The notes under the pieces: generated by a model
What the model was told of the DNA's origin: nothing
The model's database searches: none
Seen by the model: the letters and a program-made list of their open reading frames with translations, nothing else
Made by a program: the position numbers and the translations under genes
In this document: piece by piece, positions 18,245 through 27,370 of the stretch
How the letters are laid out: every line of letters starts with the position of its first letter
How positions within the stretch are numbered: the stretch's first letter is position 1
NCBI GenBank assembly: GCA_020341735.1
Contig: CP070833.1
Coordinates: forward strand, 1,233,403 to 1,271,382
Direction of reading: 5' to 3'
DNA: 37,980 nucleotides
DNA from: Gammaproteobacteria bacterium
Lineage (GTDB): Bacteria; Pseudomonadota; Gammaproteobacteria; Steroidobacterales; XN24

Positions 18245-18862
18245 TCAGAGATCGCTCCAGCTCCGCTTGCGGCGCCACCGCAATCGGGGAAGTATCACTC
18301 CCATCAGGATACCGAGGACCATCACGCCGCCACCGGCAAGGAACCAGTCTCTGTTGCCTGTTGAGCTCAGGCGGGCATTGTCCTTCTCGAGTTGGGCGAT
18401 GGTCTCCTCGCCACGTTTCAGACGCGCCTGCAGCTGTTGGTTCGAATCTTCCAGGGCAAGAGCGTTGGCGGACAGTTCCTTTAGCTTAGCGAGCTCCGCT
18501 GCGAGATTGTCGGCCTCGCTCATGTACCGGTTCCGATCGTCGGTCAGCTCACGGTTTTCCCGGGTCAGCTGGTCGATTGTCTGCCGCGCGGCAACCAACT
18601 CCTCTGCCCCGACGGGATTGGCAGTCAGGTAGCGTGTGAGGATCCAGCCGGCCGTTCCCCCCGGCATCTGCACACGGGTATAACCCGTTCGCTGGTTCGA
18701 TTCGAGAACCTCGACCGGCGTCCCGGAGCGAATCATCCGAATAATTTCGAATTCAGTGCCTTGCCCACTGCGGAGCGTGACTTCCAACTCGACAAAACGG
18801 GTCTCAGCCTGGGATACCAGCGGCAGGCTCGTGAGCACCAGAAATGCGACAAGCAATCTCAT
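18245..18862 (-). CDS. TIGR04211-type SH3 domain membrane protein (YgiM-like)
   Basis: A 205-residue envelope protein. An N-terminal signal peptide (MRLLVAFLVLTSLPLVSQA) is followed by a bacterial SH3 domain at about residues 22-85 (LRSGQGTEFEIIRMIRSGTP, GGTAGWILTRYL), a coiled coil at about 95-165, and one C-terminal transmembrane helix (WFLAGGGVMVLGILMGVILP) with a basic cytoplasmic tail. Length and order match E. coli YgiM (206 residues). Bacterial SH3 domains often bind cell-wall peptides; the role of this family is not settled. The start is the ATG at 18860-18862, because it begins the signal peptide; the frame is open 23 codons further upstream without support. Confidence 0.88.
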   Translation of the reverse strand: MRLLVAFLVLTSLPLVSQAETRFVELEVTLRSGQGTEFEIIRMIRSGTPVEVLESNQRTGYTRVQMPGGTAGWILTRYLTANPVGAEELVAARQTIDQLTRENRELTDDRNRYMSEADNLAAELAKLKELSANALALEDSNQQLQARLKRGEETIAQLEKDNARLSSTGNRDWFLAGGGVMVLGILMGVILPRLRWRRKRSWSDL

Positions 18863-18974
18863 GGGAAACGTGTCCGGATGAAGATACAAGTGATCCATTT
18901 TAACCCGGCGGAGCCTCGATCCCATCCCCAATCTGCCCGGGAACGCGAACTACCTGCTGAGTGTCCATATAATC

Positions 18975-19652
18975 ATGGGCTTGTCGAACCGCCCCGTCAC
19001 GGAAACCACGCAGCCGACGAGTCCGCGAATCACGGCATGCGCCCGAACCTGCGCCACGGTCCTACTTACTGCCATTGCCTGGGCGGCCATCGGCTCGGCG
19101 TCATCCCAGACTTCCGGAGCCCCGGCACGATTGGAGGGCGCGTGCATGCTGGATCAGGAGGAATTCCAACTCGCCGCCCTGCTGCTCGGCAGCAAGCAAA
19201 ACCGGGTGTCTATGGGTTGCAAGTCCGAACTGCAGGCATTTGCCCGCCAACGGGCTCGCGACATGGCTCGCCGCGGCTATTTTTCGCACAGGACCCCGGA
19301 AGGCAAGGGCCCAAATCAGCTCCTTAGAGAGGCAGGGTACCCCTTACCACCCTCATACCTGGGAGGACTTTCGAACAATATCGAGTCCATCGTGGGGGGT
19401 GTCGAGTCCCCCCACGAGGTCTGGCATGCATTGATTGAGTCCGGAGCCCACCGTCCTCATCTATTAGGCGAGGGATTCCTCTTCGAGGAACAGGACGAGT
19501 ACGGAATCGCCTATTTCCGGGATATATACGCGCCGCACGTAGACTACTGGGTTATCGTGATCGCCCGACGGGCCCGGCCCTACGATCAAGATCTGCTATG
19601 CACGCCACAGCCGGCTGAATGCTTCAAGACTGCGGCAACCGATCCAGAGTGA
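18975..19652 (+). CDS. Secreted CAP-domain (SCP/PR-1-like) protein
   Basis: A 225-residue exported protein with a CAP domain. The hydrophobic stretch TVLLTAIAWAAIGSASS (about residues 28-44) acts as signal peptide, with cleavage plausible near SASSQ. CAP motifs visible are the helix FARQRARDMARRGYFSHRTP with its His, and WHALIESGAHRPHLL with the second His, followed by YGIAYFRDIY and the strand YWVIVIARR. Bacterial CAP proteins have been linked to protease, metal or lipid binding; the role here is unknown. Three Cys pairs could form disulfides (ACML, MGCKS, LLCTPQPAEC). It is divergent from the SH3 gene across about 110 bases. The start ATG at 18975 has no strong ribosome binding site. Confidence 0.8.
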   Translation: MGLSNRPVTETTQPTSPRITACARTCATVLLTAIAWAAIGSASSQTSGAPARLEGACMLDQEEFQLAALLLGSKQNRVSMGCKSELQAFARQRARDMARRGYFSHRTPEGKGPNQLLREAGYPLPPSYLGGLSNNIESIVGGVESPHEVWHALIESGAHRPHLLGEGFLFEEQDEYGIAYFRDIYAPHVDYWVIVIARRARPYDQDLLCTPQPAECFKTAATDPE

Positions 19653-19659
19653 TGCGCTA

Positions 19660-20073
19660 TCAGGCCAGGTGGGTCAGCTCGCCCGCAGACGCCTCCCAGT
19701 TTTGACCGTCGAATGCGCGGACAACCCAGGACCGCACCGTACTTCGGTCAAGACAACGGAAATTGACGCTGACTCCGTCCGGATTGGATCGTGGAACATA
19801 GAAGGACTTGACGCCACATCGTTTGCAGAACAGGTGTCGCGCCACACCGGTATTGAAGCGATACTCCTGTAAATGACCCTCGCCGCGGAGCACGTGGAAT
19901 CGATTCTTTGGCACGATGATATGCAGAAAACCGGTCATGGAACAGATGGAACAATTGCAGTCGTGAAGTTCCAGATCCGCCGGCGCCTCGACCTCGAAAC
20001 TGACGTCTCCACAATGGCAGCCACCGCTGTGACGGATCATCGTAGCCTCATCTGTATGACTCGAGTCAGACAT
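19660..20073 (-). CDS. GFA-family zinc protein (Mss4-like fold)
   Basis: A 137-residue protein of the family named after glutathione-dependent formaldehyde-activating enzyme. The zinc ligand pattern is visible: GGCHCG (Cys19, Cys21), CNCSIC (Cys39, Cys41, Cys44) and FCKRCG (Cys83, Cys86). Many members bind two zinc ions, and formaldehyde activation is not demonstrated for most, so substrate is left open. The ATG at 20071-20073 follows AGGAG with 7-base spacing; this site lies inside the end of the frame immediately upstream, whose TGA is one base before the ATG, suggesting translational coupling. It converges with the CAP gene, 7 bases apart. Confidence 0.88.
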   Translation of the reverse strand: MSDSSHTDEATMIRHSGGCHCGDVSFEVEAPADLELHDCNCSICSMTGFLHIIVPKNRFHVLRGEGHLQEYRFNTGVARHLFCKRCGVKSFYVPRSNPDGVSVNFRCLDRSTVRSWVVRAFDGQNWEASAGELTHLA

Positions 20074-20074
20074 A

Positions 20075-20372
20075 TCAGGACTCCTGCACTAACAAGGTCA
20101 AATGACGGTGCGTTGGACTCACTGCGATCCGAACGATACTCCCGTCCACAATGTGGCTCCAGTCATTAAGAAACTCGCAATCGCCTCGTCCCCAAGGGTA
20201 ACAATACAGAAGACCCTCCTCTCCGATAAGAATCGAACCGTCGTCGGCATTGGCAAGGTCCTCGCGCCCTGCCAATCCTCACTGGGCTCACGCCATGGAT
20301 ACGGACGTCGACGAGAAAGTCAGCCATGTCCGGCATGTCATCGTACGGGCGCATATCTGAGTCGAGCGACAC
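20075..20372 (-). pseudogene. Possible small gene with a frameshift, upstream of the GFA gene
   Basis: Two minus-strand frames read as one plausible product if a single shift near 20272-20280 is allowed. The upstream part starts at a GTG (20370-20372) and reads SLDSDMRPYDDMPDMADFLV. The downstream part continues as EDLANADDGSILIGEEGLLY and ends ...HLTLLVQES at 20075. The downstream frame alone is open from TTG 20275 (66 codons). Its composition and its TGA-T-ATG junction with the GFA gene suggest real coding. No family is recognised. It may be a decayed gene, a sequencing error or a short intact 66-residue gene. Confidence 0.3.
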
Positions 20373-20605
20373 TTCTCATGCACAGCGGACGGTCATGTCG
20401 ACAATGAAGAGCGACCGCAAAAAACTGGTCACCGGAAGAAACCGGATCATGCCTTTCGATCCCTTACGAATCCGAGGCTAGTCGGGCGGCATTAAGTTCC
20501 CGCGACGTCATTCGCGGACCTCAGCAAATGAGGAATTTTTTCGGCACACCTTGGTCGGAAGGACTACAATTCGCCGATTGTACCTCGCGAGGGGGGTATG
20601 GGCTC
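20373..20605. promoter_or_regulatory. Leader region of the second RND system, with candidate -10 box
   Basis: This 233-base gap separates the frameshifted frame from the RND permease on the other strand. TACAAT at 20565-20570 is a good -10 match with no convincing -35. It would start transcription about 30 bases before the GTG at 20606. A GGGGGG run at about 20591-20596 can act as ribosome binding site for that GTG. Confidence 0.3.
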
Positions 20606-23600
20606 GTGAACCTGACACGTCCTGCTATTGGTAATCCGGTCGCTGTGATCGTGGGCATCATCATGGTGCTCATGTTCGGCGCGATCGCTTTGTTTCGCAT
20701 GCCAATCCAGATGATTCCGAACGTGGAACGGCCGCTGATCGAAATCAGCACGAGTTGGCGAGCGGCAGCGCCCGAGGAAGTCGAAGCGGAGATCATCGAG
20801 CCTCAGGAAGACGCCTTGCGGGGGCTTCCCGGCTTGGAAAAAATCGAATCCTCCGCCAGCCGCGGTTATGCCTCCATCACGCTGTATTTCGGCGTGGATA
20901 CACGCCTCGAGCGTTCATTGATCGAAGTGATGAACCGCCTCAACCGGGTGCCCAGCTATCCGCCTGACGTAGACGAACCGGTGATTTACGCAGGTCGCGG
21001 CCGCTTCGGAACGGCCATCGCATGGTTCGCCATCAAGCCGTTGCCGGGCAATGATCGAGACATCGCCGGATATCAGGACTTCGTGGAAGAAGTCATCCAA
21101 TCCCGGGTCGAGCAGATACCGGGAATCGCCACTGCCGACATTTACGGCGGCAGGAACCGCGAGGTCAGAATCACTTTCGACCCGTACCAGACCGCGGCGC
21201 TGGGCATAGACATCCCCACGCTCGCCAGGCTCACGGGAAACAACGATGACGTATCGGGAGGATTCCAGGACGTTGGCAGACGCTCCTACACGGTTCGCTT
21301 CTCAGGCAAGTACAGCATAGAGAGTTTCAACGATATGGTGCTGGCCTGGCGCGACGGACAGCCCGTACATCTATACGACATCGCGACCGTCGACACCGTC
21401 CTGCGTGATGCCTCGGGAACCCTGAATCAGAATGGCGGCCCCTCGATCGCCATGAACGCGCAGCCCGAGCAGAACGTCAATGTGCTCGAAGTCATGGAGG
21501 CCCTGAAGGCAACTGTCGCTGAACTGAACACCGGCCCAGTCAAGAGAGCCGGGTTGTCGATAACTCAAGTCTACGACGAGACGATATACATCACTGACTC
21601 CATCGCGATGCTGAGGAACAATCTGTTGCTGGGCATCATCCTGGCGATCACGATCCTGTGGTGGTTCATGCGTCGCTTTCGCGCCACGATGATGGTCGCG
21701 CTCGCCATCCCGGTCTCTTTGTTCATCACCTTCGTCGCGCTCAATGCCGCGGGACGCACTATCAATATAATCTCCCTCGCCGGTCTGGCTTTCGCGGTCG
21801 GGATGGTGCTGGACGCGGCGATCGTCGTGCTTGAAAACATAGTGCGTCTACGGGAAAAGGGGACGGCGAGCGAAGAAGCGGCGCTAACGGGCGCGAGTCA
21901 GGTCTGGGGTGCCCTGGTCGCGTCAACGGCGACCACGGTCGCCATCTTCCTGCCCATCGTTTTTCTTCGTGACATCGCCGGGCAACTCTTCTCCGACCTG
22001 GCTATCGCGATGGCGATAGCCGTCGTGGCATCACTGATCATCGCCGTAACCATCATTCCGACGGCAGCCACCAGCTGGCTCCGCAATATCGAACTCAAAG
22101 ATCCTCACGCGTCCTGGTGGCGAAACGGTACCCGGCTTGTAATGCGAGTCACAGACACTCCCGGGCGACGCGCCGGCTGGATCGTAACGCTTATCATCAC
22201 GTCAGTGGGCATGTCGGCCATCCTGCTGCCGGAAACCGACTACCTGCCGGAAGGCCAGCAGAATTTCATGTTCGGGATCATCCTCCCTCCCCCCGGCATC
22301 AGCGTCGGCTCGGCCCAGGAGGAGATTGCGGCCGTCATCAACGAGAGGCTGGCCCCGTATCTGACAGGCGAGAAGCAGCCGCAGATCGCAAACTACTTTC
22401 TGGGAATCTTCGGCAGGTTCGGTTTCATGGGCGGACGTGCAAAGGACCGGGATGACGTTGACGAACTTGTACAGACGTTCAACGCGGAGATTTTGCAAGG
22501 GTTCCCTGACACTCTGGCCTTCATGAACAGAGCCTCGATCTTCGGCCGCCTGGGCGGTGGCCGTTCTATCGACGTCAATATCCAGAGCCGCGACATCGAC
22601 GCCATGCTGGGTGCCGCTACGACCGGCATGGGTGCGATCTCGGAAGCCCTGCCCGGGTCGCGCGTAAGACCGGTCCCGGGTGTCGAACTGGCGGATCCGG
22701 AATTGCGCCTGATCCCGAGAGAGCGACGCATTGTAGAGTCGGGCTGGGACCGTCAGACGATGTCCAGCGTCGTACGTGCACTCGGTGACGGTCTGTACGT
22801 CGGCGATTATTTCGACGGCAATGAACGTCTGGACGTCATTCTGCGCAGCCAGGGATGGTCCACGCCGGAACAGTTGATGTCCACTCCCGTGGCAACACCC
22901 GACGGTAATGTCCAACCGCTTGGAGAACTGGTGGCACTGGAAAGAACGGCGGGCCCAGATCAGATCCGTCGAGTCGACCGCCGCAGAACCATAACTCTGA
23001 TCGTCACGCCTCCGGCCGAAGTGCCTTTGGGCAGCGCAATCGACGTAATCAAGGAGCGGGTCGACCCGGCCATTCGCGAACAGCTGCCCGAGGATGGCGA
23101 TATCAGCTATCAGGGGACTGCCGACGACAAGGACACCGCCATCCGCAGCATGGCCCAGAGCCTGACCCTGGCTATCGCCATTCTGTACCTGCTGATGAGC
23201 GCCCTGTTCCGCTCGTTCCGCGACAGTCTACTCGTCGTCCTCGCCCTGCCCCTGGCTATCGTCGGCGGCATCGTGTCTCTGCGGATCACAAACTTCATCA
23301 CGTTCCAGCCAATGGACTTGCTGACGATGATCGGCTTTATCACCCTGACCGGCCTCGTCGTCAACAACGCCATCCTGCTGGTGCACCAGACGCGCGAGGC
23401 CGAGAGGCAGGGAATGCCGCGCAGAGACGCCGTAGAACAAGCGGTTCGTTACCGCCTCAGGCCGATTCTAATGAGCACGCTGACAAGTCTGTTCGGGATG
23501 CTGCCGCTGCTTCTGATTCCCGGCGCCGGTACCGAACTCTATCGTGGCCTTGCGGCGGTGATCGTCGGCGGCATGAGCGTGAGTACGCTATTCACGCTTA

Positions 23601-23707
23601 TACTTCTGCCCAGCCTGCTCAGGGTCGGCGAGGGTGCGAGAGCCCGAGCCCCCGTCGGGACCGGTGTAACGCAAGGACAGCTTGCCCAGCGAAAGGCCTC
23701 TCTGTGA
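20606..23707 (+). CDS. RND-family efflux permease of the second system
   Basis: A 1033-residue RND permease, diverged from the two at 5381-11676. N-terminal LTRPAIGNPVAVIVGIIMVL forms TM1. TM4 carries GMVLDAAIVVLEN, where Asp403 is followed by Ala rather than Asp, and TM10 carries LVVNNAILLVHQ (Asn920-Asn921). Two large periplasmic loops and a glycine-rich segment (IFGRFGFMGGRAKD) are present. I prefer the GTG at 20606, preceded by a G-rich ribosome binding site; the frame is open to an ATG at 20528, but those 26 extra residues precede TM1 and overlap the predicted promoter. The adaptor gene follows by 34 bases, so the order is permease then adaptor, opposite to the first operon. Substrate unknown. 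Confidence 0.92.
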   Translation: MNLTRPAIGNPVAVIVGIIMVLMFGAIALFRMPIQMIPNVERPLIEISTSWRAAAPEEVEAEIIEPQEDALRGLPGLEKIESSASRGYASITLYFGVDTRLERSLIEVMNRLNRVPSYPPDVDEPVIYAGRGRFGTAIAWFAIKPLPGNDRDIAGYQDFVEEVIQSRVEQIPGIATADIYGGRNREVRITFDPYQTAALGIDIPTLARLTGNNDDVSGGFQDVGRRSYTVRFSGKYSIESFNDMVLAWRDGQPVHLYDIATVDTVLRDASGTLNQNGGPSIAMNAQPEQNVNVLEVMEALKATVAELNTGPVKRAGLSITQVYDETIYITDSIAMLRNNLLLGIILAITILWWFMRRFRATMMVALAIPVSLFITFVALNAAGRTINIISLAGLAFAVGMVLDAAIVVLENIVRLREKGTASEEAALTGASQVWGALVASTATTVAIFLPIVFLRDIAGQLFSDLAIAMAIAVVASLIIAVTIIPTAATSWLRNIELKDPHASWWRNGTRLVMRVTDTPGRRAGWIVTLIITSVGMSAILLPETDYLPEGQQNFMFGIILPPPGISVGSAQEEIAAVINERLAPYLTGEKQPQIANYFLGIFGRFGFMGGRAKDRDDVDELVQTFNAEILQGFPDTLAFMNRASIFGRLGGGRSIDVNIQSRDIDAMLGAATTGMGAISEALPGSRVRPVPGVELADPELRLIPRERRIVESGWDRQTMSSVVRALGDGLYVGDYFDGNERLDVILRSQGWSTPEQLMSTPVATPDGNVQPLGELVALERTAGPDQIRRVDRRRTITLIVTPPAEVPLGSAIDVIKERVDPAIREQLPEDGDISYQGTADDKDTAIRSMAQSLTLAIAILYLLMSALFRSFRDSLLVVLALPLAIVGGIVSLRITNFITFQPMDLLTMIGFITLTGLVVNNAILLVHQTREAERQGMPRRDAVEQAVRYRLRPILMSTLTSLFGMLPLLLIPGAGTELYRGLAAVIVGGMSVSTLFTLILLPSLLRVGEGARARAPVGTGVTQGQLAQRKASL

Positions 23708-23741
23708 CCCCCGTCCGGAGCGTTTGGAATTGAGGAATCTT

Positions 23742-24827
23742 ATGCCGATCACCGTTCGTCTTCTGGCTTCCCTAGCAAGCTCGCTATACGCCGGGTCAGC
23801 ACTTGCCCAGGACGGTCCGCCACCTTCGCCGGTCGAGGTCATCGATGCCCAGATGACTGTGCTGGCGCCAAGTCTTGAACTTCCAGGCACCGTGGTCAGC
23901 CGCAATGACGCGCGCCTTGCGGCAGAGGTTCAGGGTCGGCTGTCGTGGATTGCCGAAATTGGCGCCAGAGTCGATGAGGGCGAGAGAGTCGCGAAGATCG
24001 AGGATACCTACCTCAGACTTCAAAAAGCCGAATTTGAAGGCATCATTGCGAGGGATCGCAGTCAAAGGGATTTTCTGGACCGGGAAGCTCGTCGTCTTAG
24101 AACGCTGGCCCGGGACAACATCGCAGCGAAGAACCAGCTTGACCAGACGGAGGCCGATCTGGCCTCTGCGACGAGCGAATTGACCATCGGAACAGCTCGT
24201 CTCCAGCAGATCGAGGTGCAACTGGCGAAGACCGAGATCAGAGCCCCGTTCCCCGGTATCGTGACTGAAAGACTGCTGAGCCCGGGGGAGTACACCTCGC
24301 CGGGCGATCCGGTCATTCGCCTGGTCCAGCCTGATGCGTTGGAAGTCGTTGCACGGGCGCCATTGGGCAGCCTCAACTACGTCACCGAGGGCAATGAGCT
24401 CGAGGTGCGCAGCGACAGGCACAAGGGTACGGGCTCGGTCAGGACAATGGTACCGTTCGGCGATGGACGATCACATCTGTTTGAACTTCGGGCAACACTG
24501 CCCGCCGAGCCTTGGCGGGTCGGTCAATCAGTACGGCTGTCGGTGCCGAGCGCCGAACCCATCGAAGTACTCGCCGTCCCGAGGGACGCACTCGTACTGC
24601 GTCGAGAAGGCACTTCCGTGTACAAGATTCTCGAGGACGAAACAGCAGAAAGGGTAACGGTCACGACCGGCCTGGGCGCTGGTGGGATGATCCAGGTCAC
24701 GGGCGGCCTGTCGCCTGGTGATCGGATCGTTATCCGTGGCGCCGAAAGGTTGCGCTCGGGACAGAAAGTCTCTATCTCGGCACAGGCCTCTGGGCCGGGA
24801 AGCCGACCCGATACCAGTGGTGGCTGA
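23742..24827 (+). CDS. RND efflux periplasmic adaptor (membrane fusion protein) of the second system
   Basis: A 361-residue HlyD/AcrA-type adaptor partnering the preceding permease. A signal peptide ends near SALAQDG; no lipobox Cys is present, unlike the two adaptors of the first operon. Lipoyl halves are visible at ARLAAEVQGRLSWIAEIGAR and IRAPFPGIVTERLLSPGEYT, with an alpha-hairpin between them (KAEFEGIIARDRSQRDFLDR), then beta-barrel and membrane-proximal domains. The start ATG at 23742 follows GAGG at 6-base spacing. Its TGA abuts the stop of the convergent dehydratase gene, together making TGATCA. It is only distantly related to adaptors 1 and 2. Confidence 0.9.
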   Translation: MPITVRLLASLASSLYAGSALAQDGPPPSPVEVIDAQMTVLAPSLELPGTVVSRNDARLAAEVQGRLSWIAEIGARVDEGERVAKIEDTYLRLQKAEFEGIIARDRSQRDFLDREARRLRTLARDNIAAKNQLDQTEADLASATSELTIGTARLQQIEVQLAKTEIRAPFPGIVTERLLSPGEYTSPGDPVIRLVQPDALEVVARAPLGSLNYVTEGNELEVRSDRHKGTGSVRTMVPFGDGRSHLFELRATLPAEPWRVGQSVRLSVPSAEPIEVLAVPRDALVLRREGTSVYKILEDETAERVTVTTGLGAGGMIQVTGGLSPGDRIVIRGAERLRSGQKVSISAQASGPGSRPDTSGG

Positions 24828-25805
24828 TCACGACCATCGAAGCGCTTCAAGGTCCACGTTACCGCCTGTAAGGATTACGCCAATCATGGCTCCGCTGGCA
24901 CCCGGTACCTGATCCTCCAGCAAGGCGGCCAGCGGTACTGCCGCCGACGGCTCGATTACGATCCTCATGCGCTCCCAGACGAGTCGTGTCGCCTTGATGA
25001 TGCCCGCTTCGCTGACCGTGACAACATCGTCGACCAGTTCAGAGATGATCCTGAAATTTCTCTGGCCTAAGGACGCCCTCAGCCCATCGGCGATTGTGTC
25101 CGGTGCATCGACGGTGAGTCTCTGACCATGCACGAAGGATCGCTTCGTATCATCCGCGGCTGCGGGCTCACATGCGATGACCTTGATAGAAGGATTCTGG
25201 CCCTTGGCCGTGATCGCCGTCCCGGAAATAAGACCACCGCCCCCGACTGGAGCCAGGAGCATCGACAGGTTCCGGCACGCGTGCAGCAGTTCAAGCGCAG
25301 CAGTACCCTGCCCCGCAATCACACGATCGTCGTCAAACGGGTGAATGACGGTTGCGCCGGTCTCTTCCACTACTCTTGCCAGAGCCGATTCACGATTCTG
25401 CATGCCCGGCGCGCAGTCGATCACGGTGGCTCCCTCACGACGGACTGAATCACGCTTGACTGCCGGTGCGTTATCAGGGACGACGACCCAGCTCGCGATG
25501 TCACGGCTGCGGGCCGCCAAGGCCAGCGCCGCCCCGTGATTCCCGGAGGAATGCGTGGCAACGCCCTTCGCGGCCTCCTCTTCGCCGAGGGACCATACGG
25601 CATTCATTGCGCCACGAGCCTTGAAGGCCCCGATGCGCTGCAGGTTCTCACACTTGAAAAACAGGTCACACCCCAGCATCGCGTTGATATCGGCGCAATG
25701 CATGACCGGGGTCTCGTGCACCCGCCCCTCTATCCTTCGAGCGGCCGCGCGGATGTCGTCGAGAGTCGGACGGCGCCAGCCCGGTGGCAGATCCGCCGCA
25801 CTCAT
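24828..25805 (-). CDS. PLP-dependent threonine/serine dehydratase
   Basis: A 325-residue fold-type II PLP enzyme that would deaminate threonine (to 2-oxobutyrate) and/or serine (to pyruvate). Visible: [20 protein letters not shown] with the Schiff-base Lys62, [13 protein letters not shown] as the substrate loop, [10 protein letters not shown] as the PLP phosphate-binding glycine loop, and a C-terminal LTGGNVD. Length and absence of an ACT-like domain fit the catabolic (TdcB-like) or serine racemase-like group rather than feedback-regulated IlvA. The start is the ATG at 25803-25805, overlapping the orn stop by four bases (ATGA), so it is translationally coupled to orn. A longer open frame exists upstream inside orn but is not conserved. 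Confidence 0.9.
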   Translation of the reverse strand: MSAADLPPGWRRPTLDDIRAAARRIEGRVHETPVMHCADINAMLGCDLFFKCENLQRIGAFKARGAMNAVWSLGEEEAAKGVATHSSGNHGAALALAARSRDIASWVVVPDNAPAVKRDSVRREGATVIDCAPGMQNRESALARVVEETGATVIHPFDDDRVIAGQGTAALELLHACRNLSMLLAPVGGGGLISGTAITAKGQNPSIKVIACEPAAADDTKRSFVHGQRLTVDAPDTIADGLRASLGQRNFRIISELVDDVVTVSEAGIIKATRLVWERMRIVIEPSAAVPLAALLEDQVPGASGAMIGVILTGGNVDLEALRWS

Positions 25806-26350
25806 GAGGGCAGGAACAGGTTGCTTCGGTAGTACCGCAATTCTTCGATGGAATCGTAAATGTCCTGGAGGGCAAGATGCGTCGACTGTTTGGCGAAACC
25901 GTCCGCCCTGCCCGAATACCATCTGCGCGCCAGTTCCTTGATGGTGCTGACGTCAACGTTCCGGTAATGAAAAAACGCCTCCAGCGTGGGCATCCACCGA
26001 GCGAGGAAACGGCGATCCTGACAGATGCTGTTGCCACACATCGGCGAGGCACCGGGATCGAGATATTCGGCCAGGAAAGCCAGCGTGCGGCGCTCAGCGT
26101 CTGCCTCCGTCGTCGCGCTGTCCCTGACCCTTTTCACGAGCCCCGAGCCATTGTGCTGTCGCGTATTCCACTCATCCATGCCCGCCAGCACGGCATCGTC
26201 CTGATGGATCGCGATCACCGGGCCCTCGGCAAGAATCTCCAGTTGCTTGTCAGTCACCACGGTGGCAATCTCGATTATCCTGTCGGAGTCCGGCTGCAGC
26301 CCGGTCATCTCCAGGTCTATCCAAATCAGGTTGTCCGAGTCTTTTGCCAT
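25802..26350 (-). CDS. orn: Oligoribonuclease
   Basis: A 182-residue DEDDh 3'-5' exoribonuclease that degrades RNA dinucleotides, including pGpG from cyclic-di-GMP turnover. All catalytic residues are at the positions known for E. coli Orn: Asp12 and Glu14 (WIDLEMTGL), Asp112 (CQDRRF), His158 and Asp163 (THLALQDI). [19 protein letters not shown] is also characteristic. The ATG at 26348-26350 is preferred; the frame is open upstream to 26605, but that extension overlaps the divergent rsgA region and is not conserved. It is divergent from rsgA by 87 bases, a common gammaproteobacterial arrangement. Confidence 0.97.
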   Translation of the reverse strand: MAKDSDNLIWIDLEMTGLQPDSDRIIEIATVVTDKQLEILAEGPVIAIHQDDAVLAGMDEWNTRQHNGSGLVKRVRDSATTEADAERRTLAFLAEYLDPGASPMCGNSICQDRRFLARWMPTLEAFFHYRNVDVSTIKELARRWYSGRADGFAKQSTHLALQDIYDSIEELRYYRSNLFLPS

Positions 26351-26437
26351 GTCAGTGGTCCAGAACGCAGCAGCAGCGCAAATTCTATCAGAGCCCCATG
26401 CCCGTGACGCCGTCTGCACGGGCCTTGTCTCGAGCCG

Positions 26438-27370
26438 ATGAAGTCCGGCGCCACGACTCGCTACGAATCTCACAAAGAACCCGAAACCGGCCTCGTCGTG
26501 GCTGCATATGGCCGCCACGTTCTCGTCGAGGACGAGACCAGGGACCGTCATCGCTGCATCCTCGCAAAGCGGCGTCTCAGAGCAGTCTGCGGGGATGTCG
26601 TCCAATGGTCTCGAGCGCTGGATGACAGTGATGGCATCGTTCTAAAGCTCAGCCCACGCACGACAGAGCTGGCCCGGCCGAGCCGTCGTGGCGATCGCGA
26701 GATACTCGCGGCCAATATAGAGCAAGTCGTGGTCGTCTCTGCGCCGCGGCCGGATCCCGATCCCTTCCTGATCGACCGCTACCTGGCAGCATCAGAACTG
26801 ATGGGCACCGAGGGGTGCCTGGTCTATAACAAGTCTGACCTCGATCCGGAGCACAAGGCGCTTGATCTCTCGGAATTCTCGGCGGTTGGGTACCCCGTCG
26901 TGACCACCAGCGTCCTGAGTGGCGCGGGCCTCGAAGATCTCCGCAAGCTCCTCGTCGACAGGATCAGCATCTTCGTCGGACACTCCGGTGTCGGCAAGTC
27001 TTCATTGCTCAACCGCCTGATCCCGGATGCGGAGATTGAGACCGCCGCCCTGTCCTCGGCCTCGGGCGAAGGTCGCCATACGACAACCGCTTCTGTCCTG
27101 CACAGACTGAGCATCGGCGGAGCAGTGATCGACTCGCCCGGGGTCAGGGACTATGCCCCCTCTACCATCGCCCCCCGCGATGTGTCGAAAGGCTTCCGGG
27201 AGATAGGTGATCGGAGTGACGCATGTCGGTTCTCGAACTGCATGCACCTCCGGGAACCGGGATGCGCCGTCAAGGAAGCTGTTGAGACCGGCGAGATCTC
27301 GGCCCGTCGCTACGAGAGCTATCGCCGCCTGGTGCGATTGATGGAGCAGCTGGGGCCCTCGACCACCTAG
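26438..27370 (+). CDS. rsgA: Ribosome small subunit-dependent GTPase A
   Basis: A circularly permuted GTPase that acts in late 30S subunit maturation. At 310 residues it has an N-terminal OB-fold (about 15-90), then permuted G motifs: G4 NKSD at 131-134, G1 GHSGVGKS at 181-188, switch GEGRHTTT and G3 DSPG at 232-235. A C-terminal zinc finger has Cys263, Cys268, His270 and Cys276. The start ATG at 26438 fits the family length. It converges with recR, and the two stop codons share one CTAG palindrome (27367-27370). Confidence 0.96.
   Translation: MKSGATTRYESHKEPETGLVVAAYGRHVLVEDETRDRHRCILAKRRLRAVCGDVVQWSRALDDSDGIVLKLSPRTTELARPSRRGDREILAANIEQVVVVSAPRPDPDPFLIDRYLAASELMGTEGCLVYNKSDLDPEHKALDLSEFSAVGYPVVTTSVLSGAGLEDLRKLLVDRISIFVGHSGVGKSSLLNRLIPDAEIETAALSSASGEGRHTTTASVLHRLSIGGAVIDSPGVRDYAPSTIAPRDVSKGFREIGDRSDACRFSNCMHLREPGCAVKEAVETGEISARRYESYRRLVRLMEQLGPSTT

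Noticed and set aside
22202..22915. 237-codon minus-strand open frame inside the third RND permease
   Set aside because: Antisense shadow; the plus-strand RND motifs explain the sequence.
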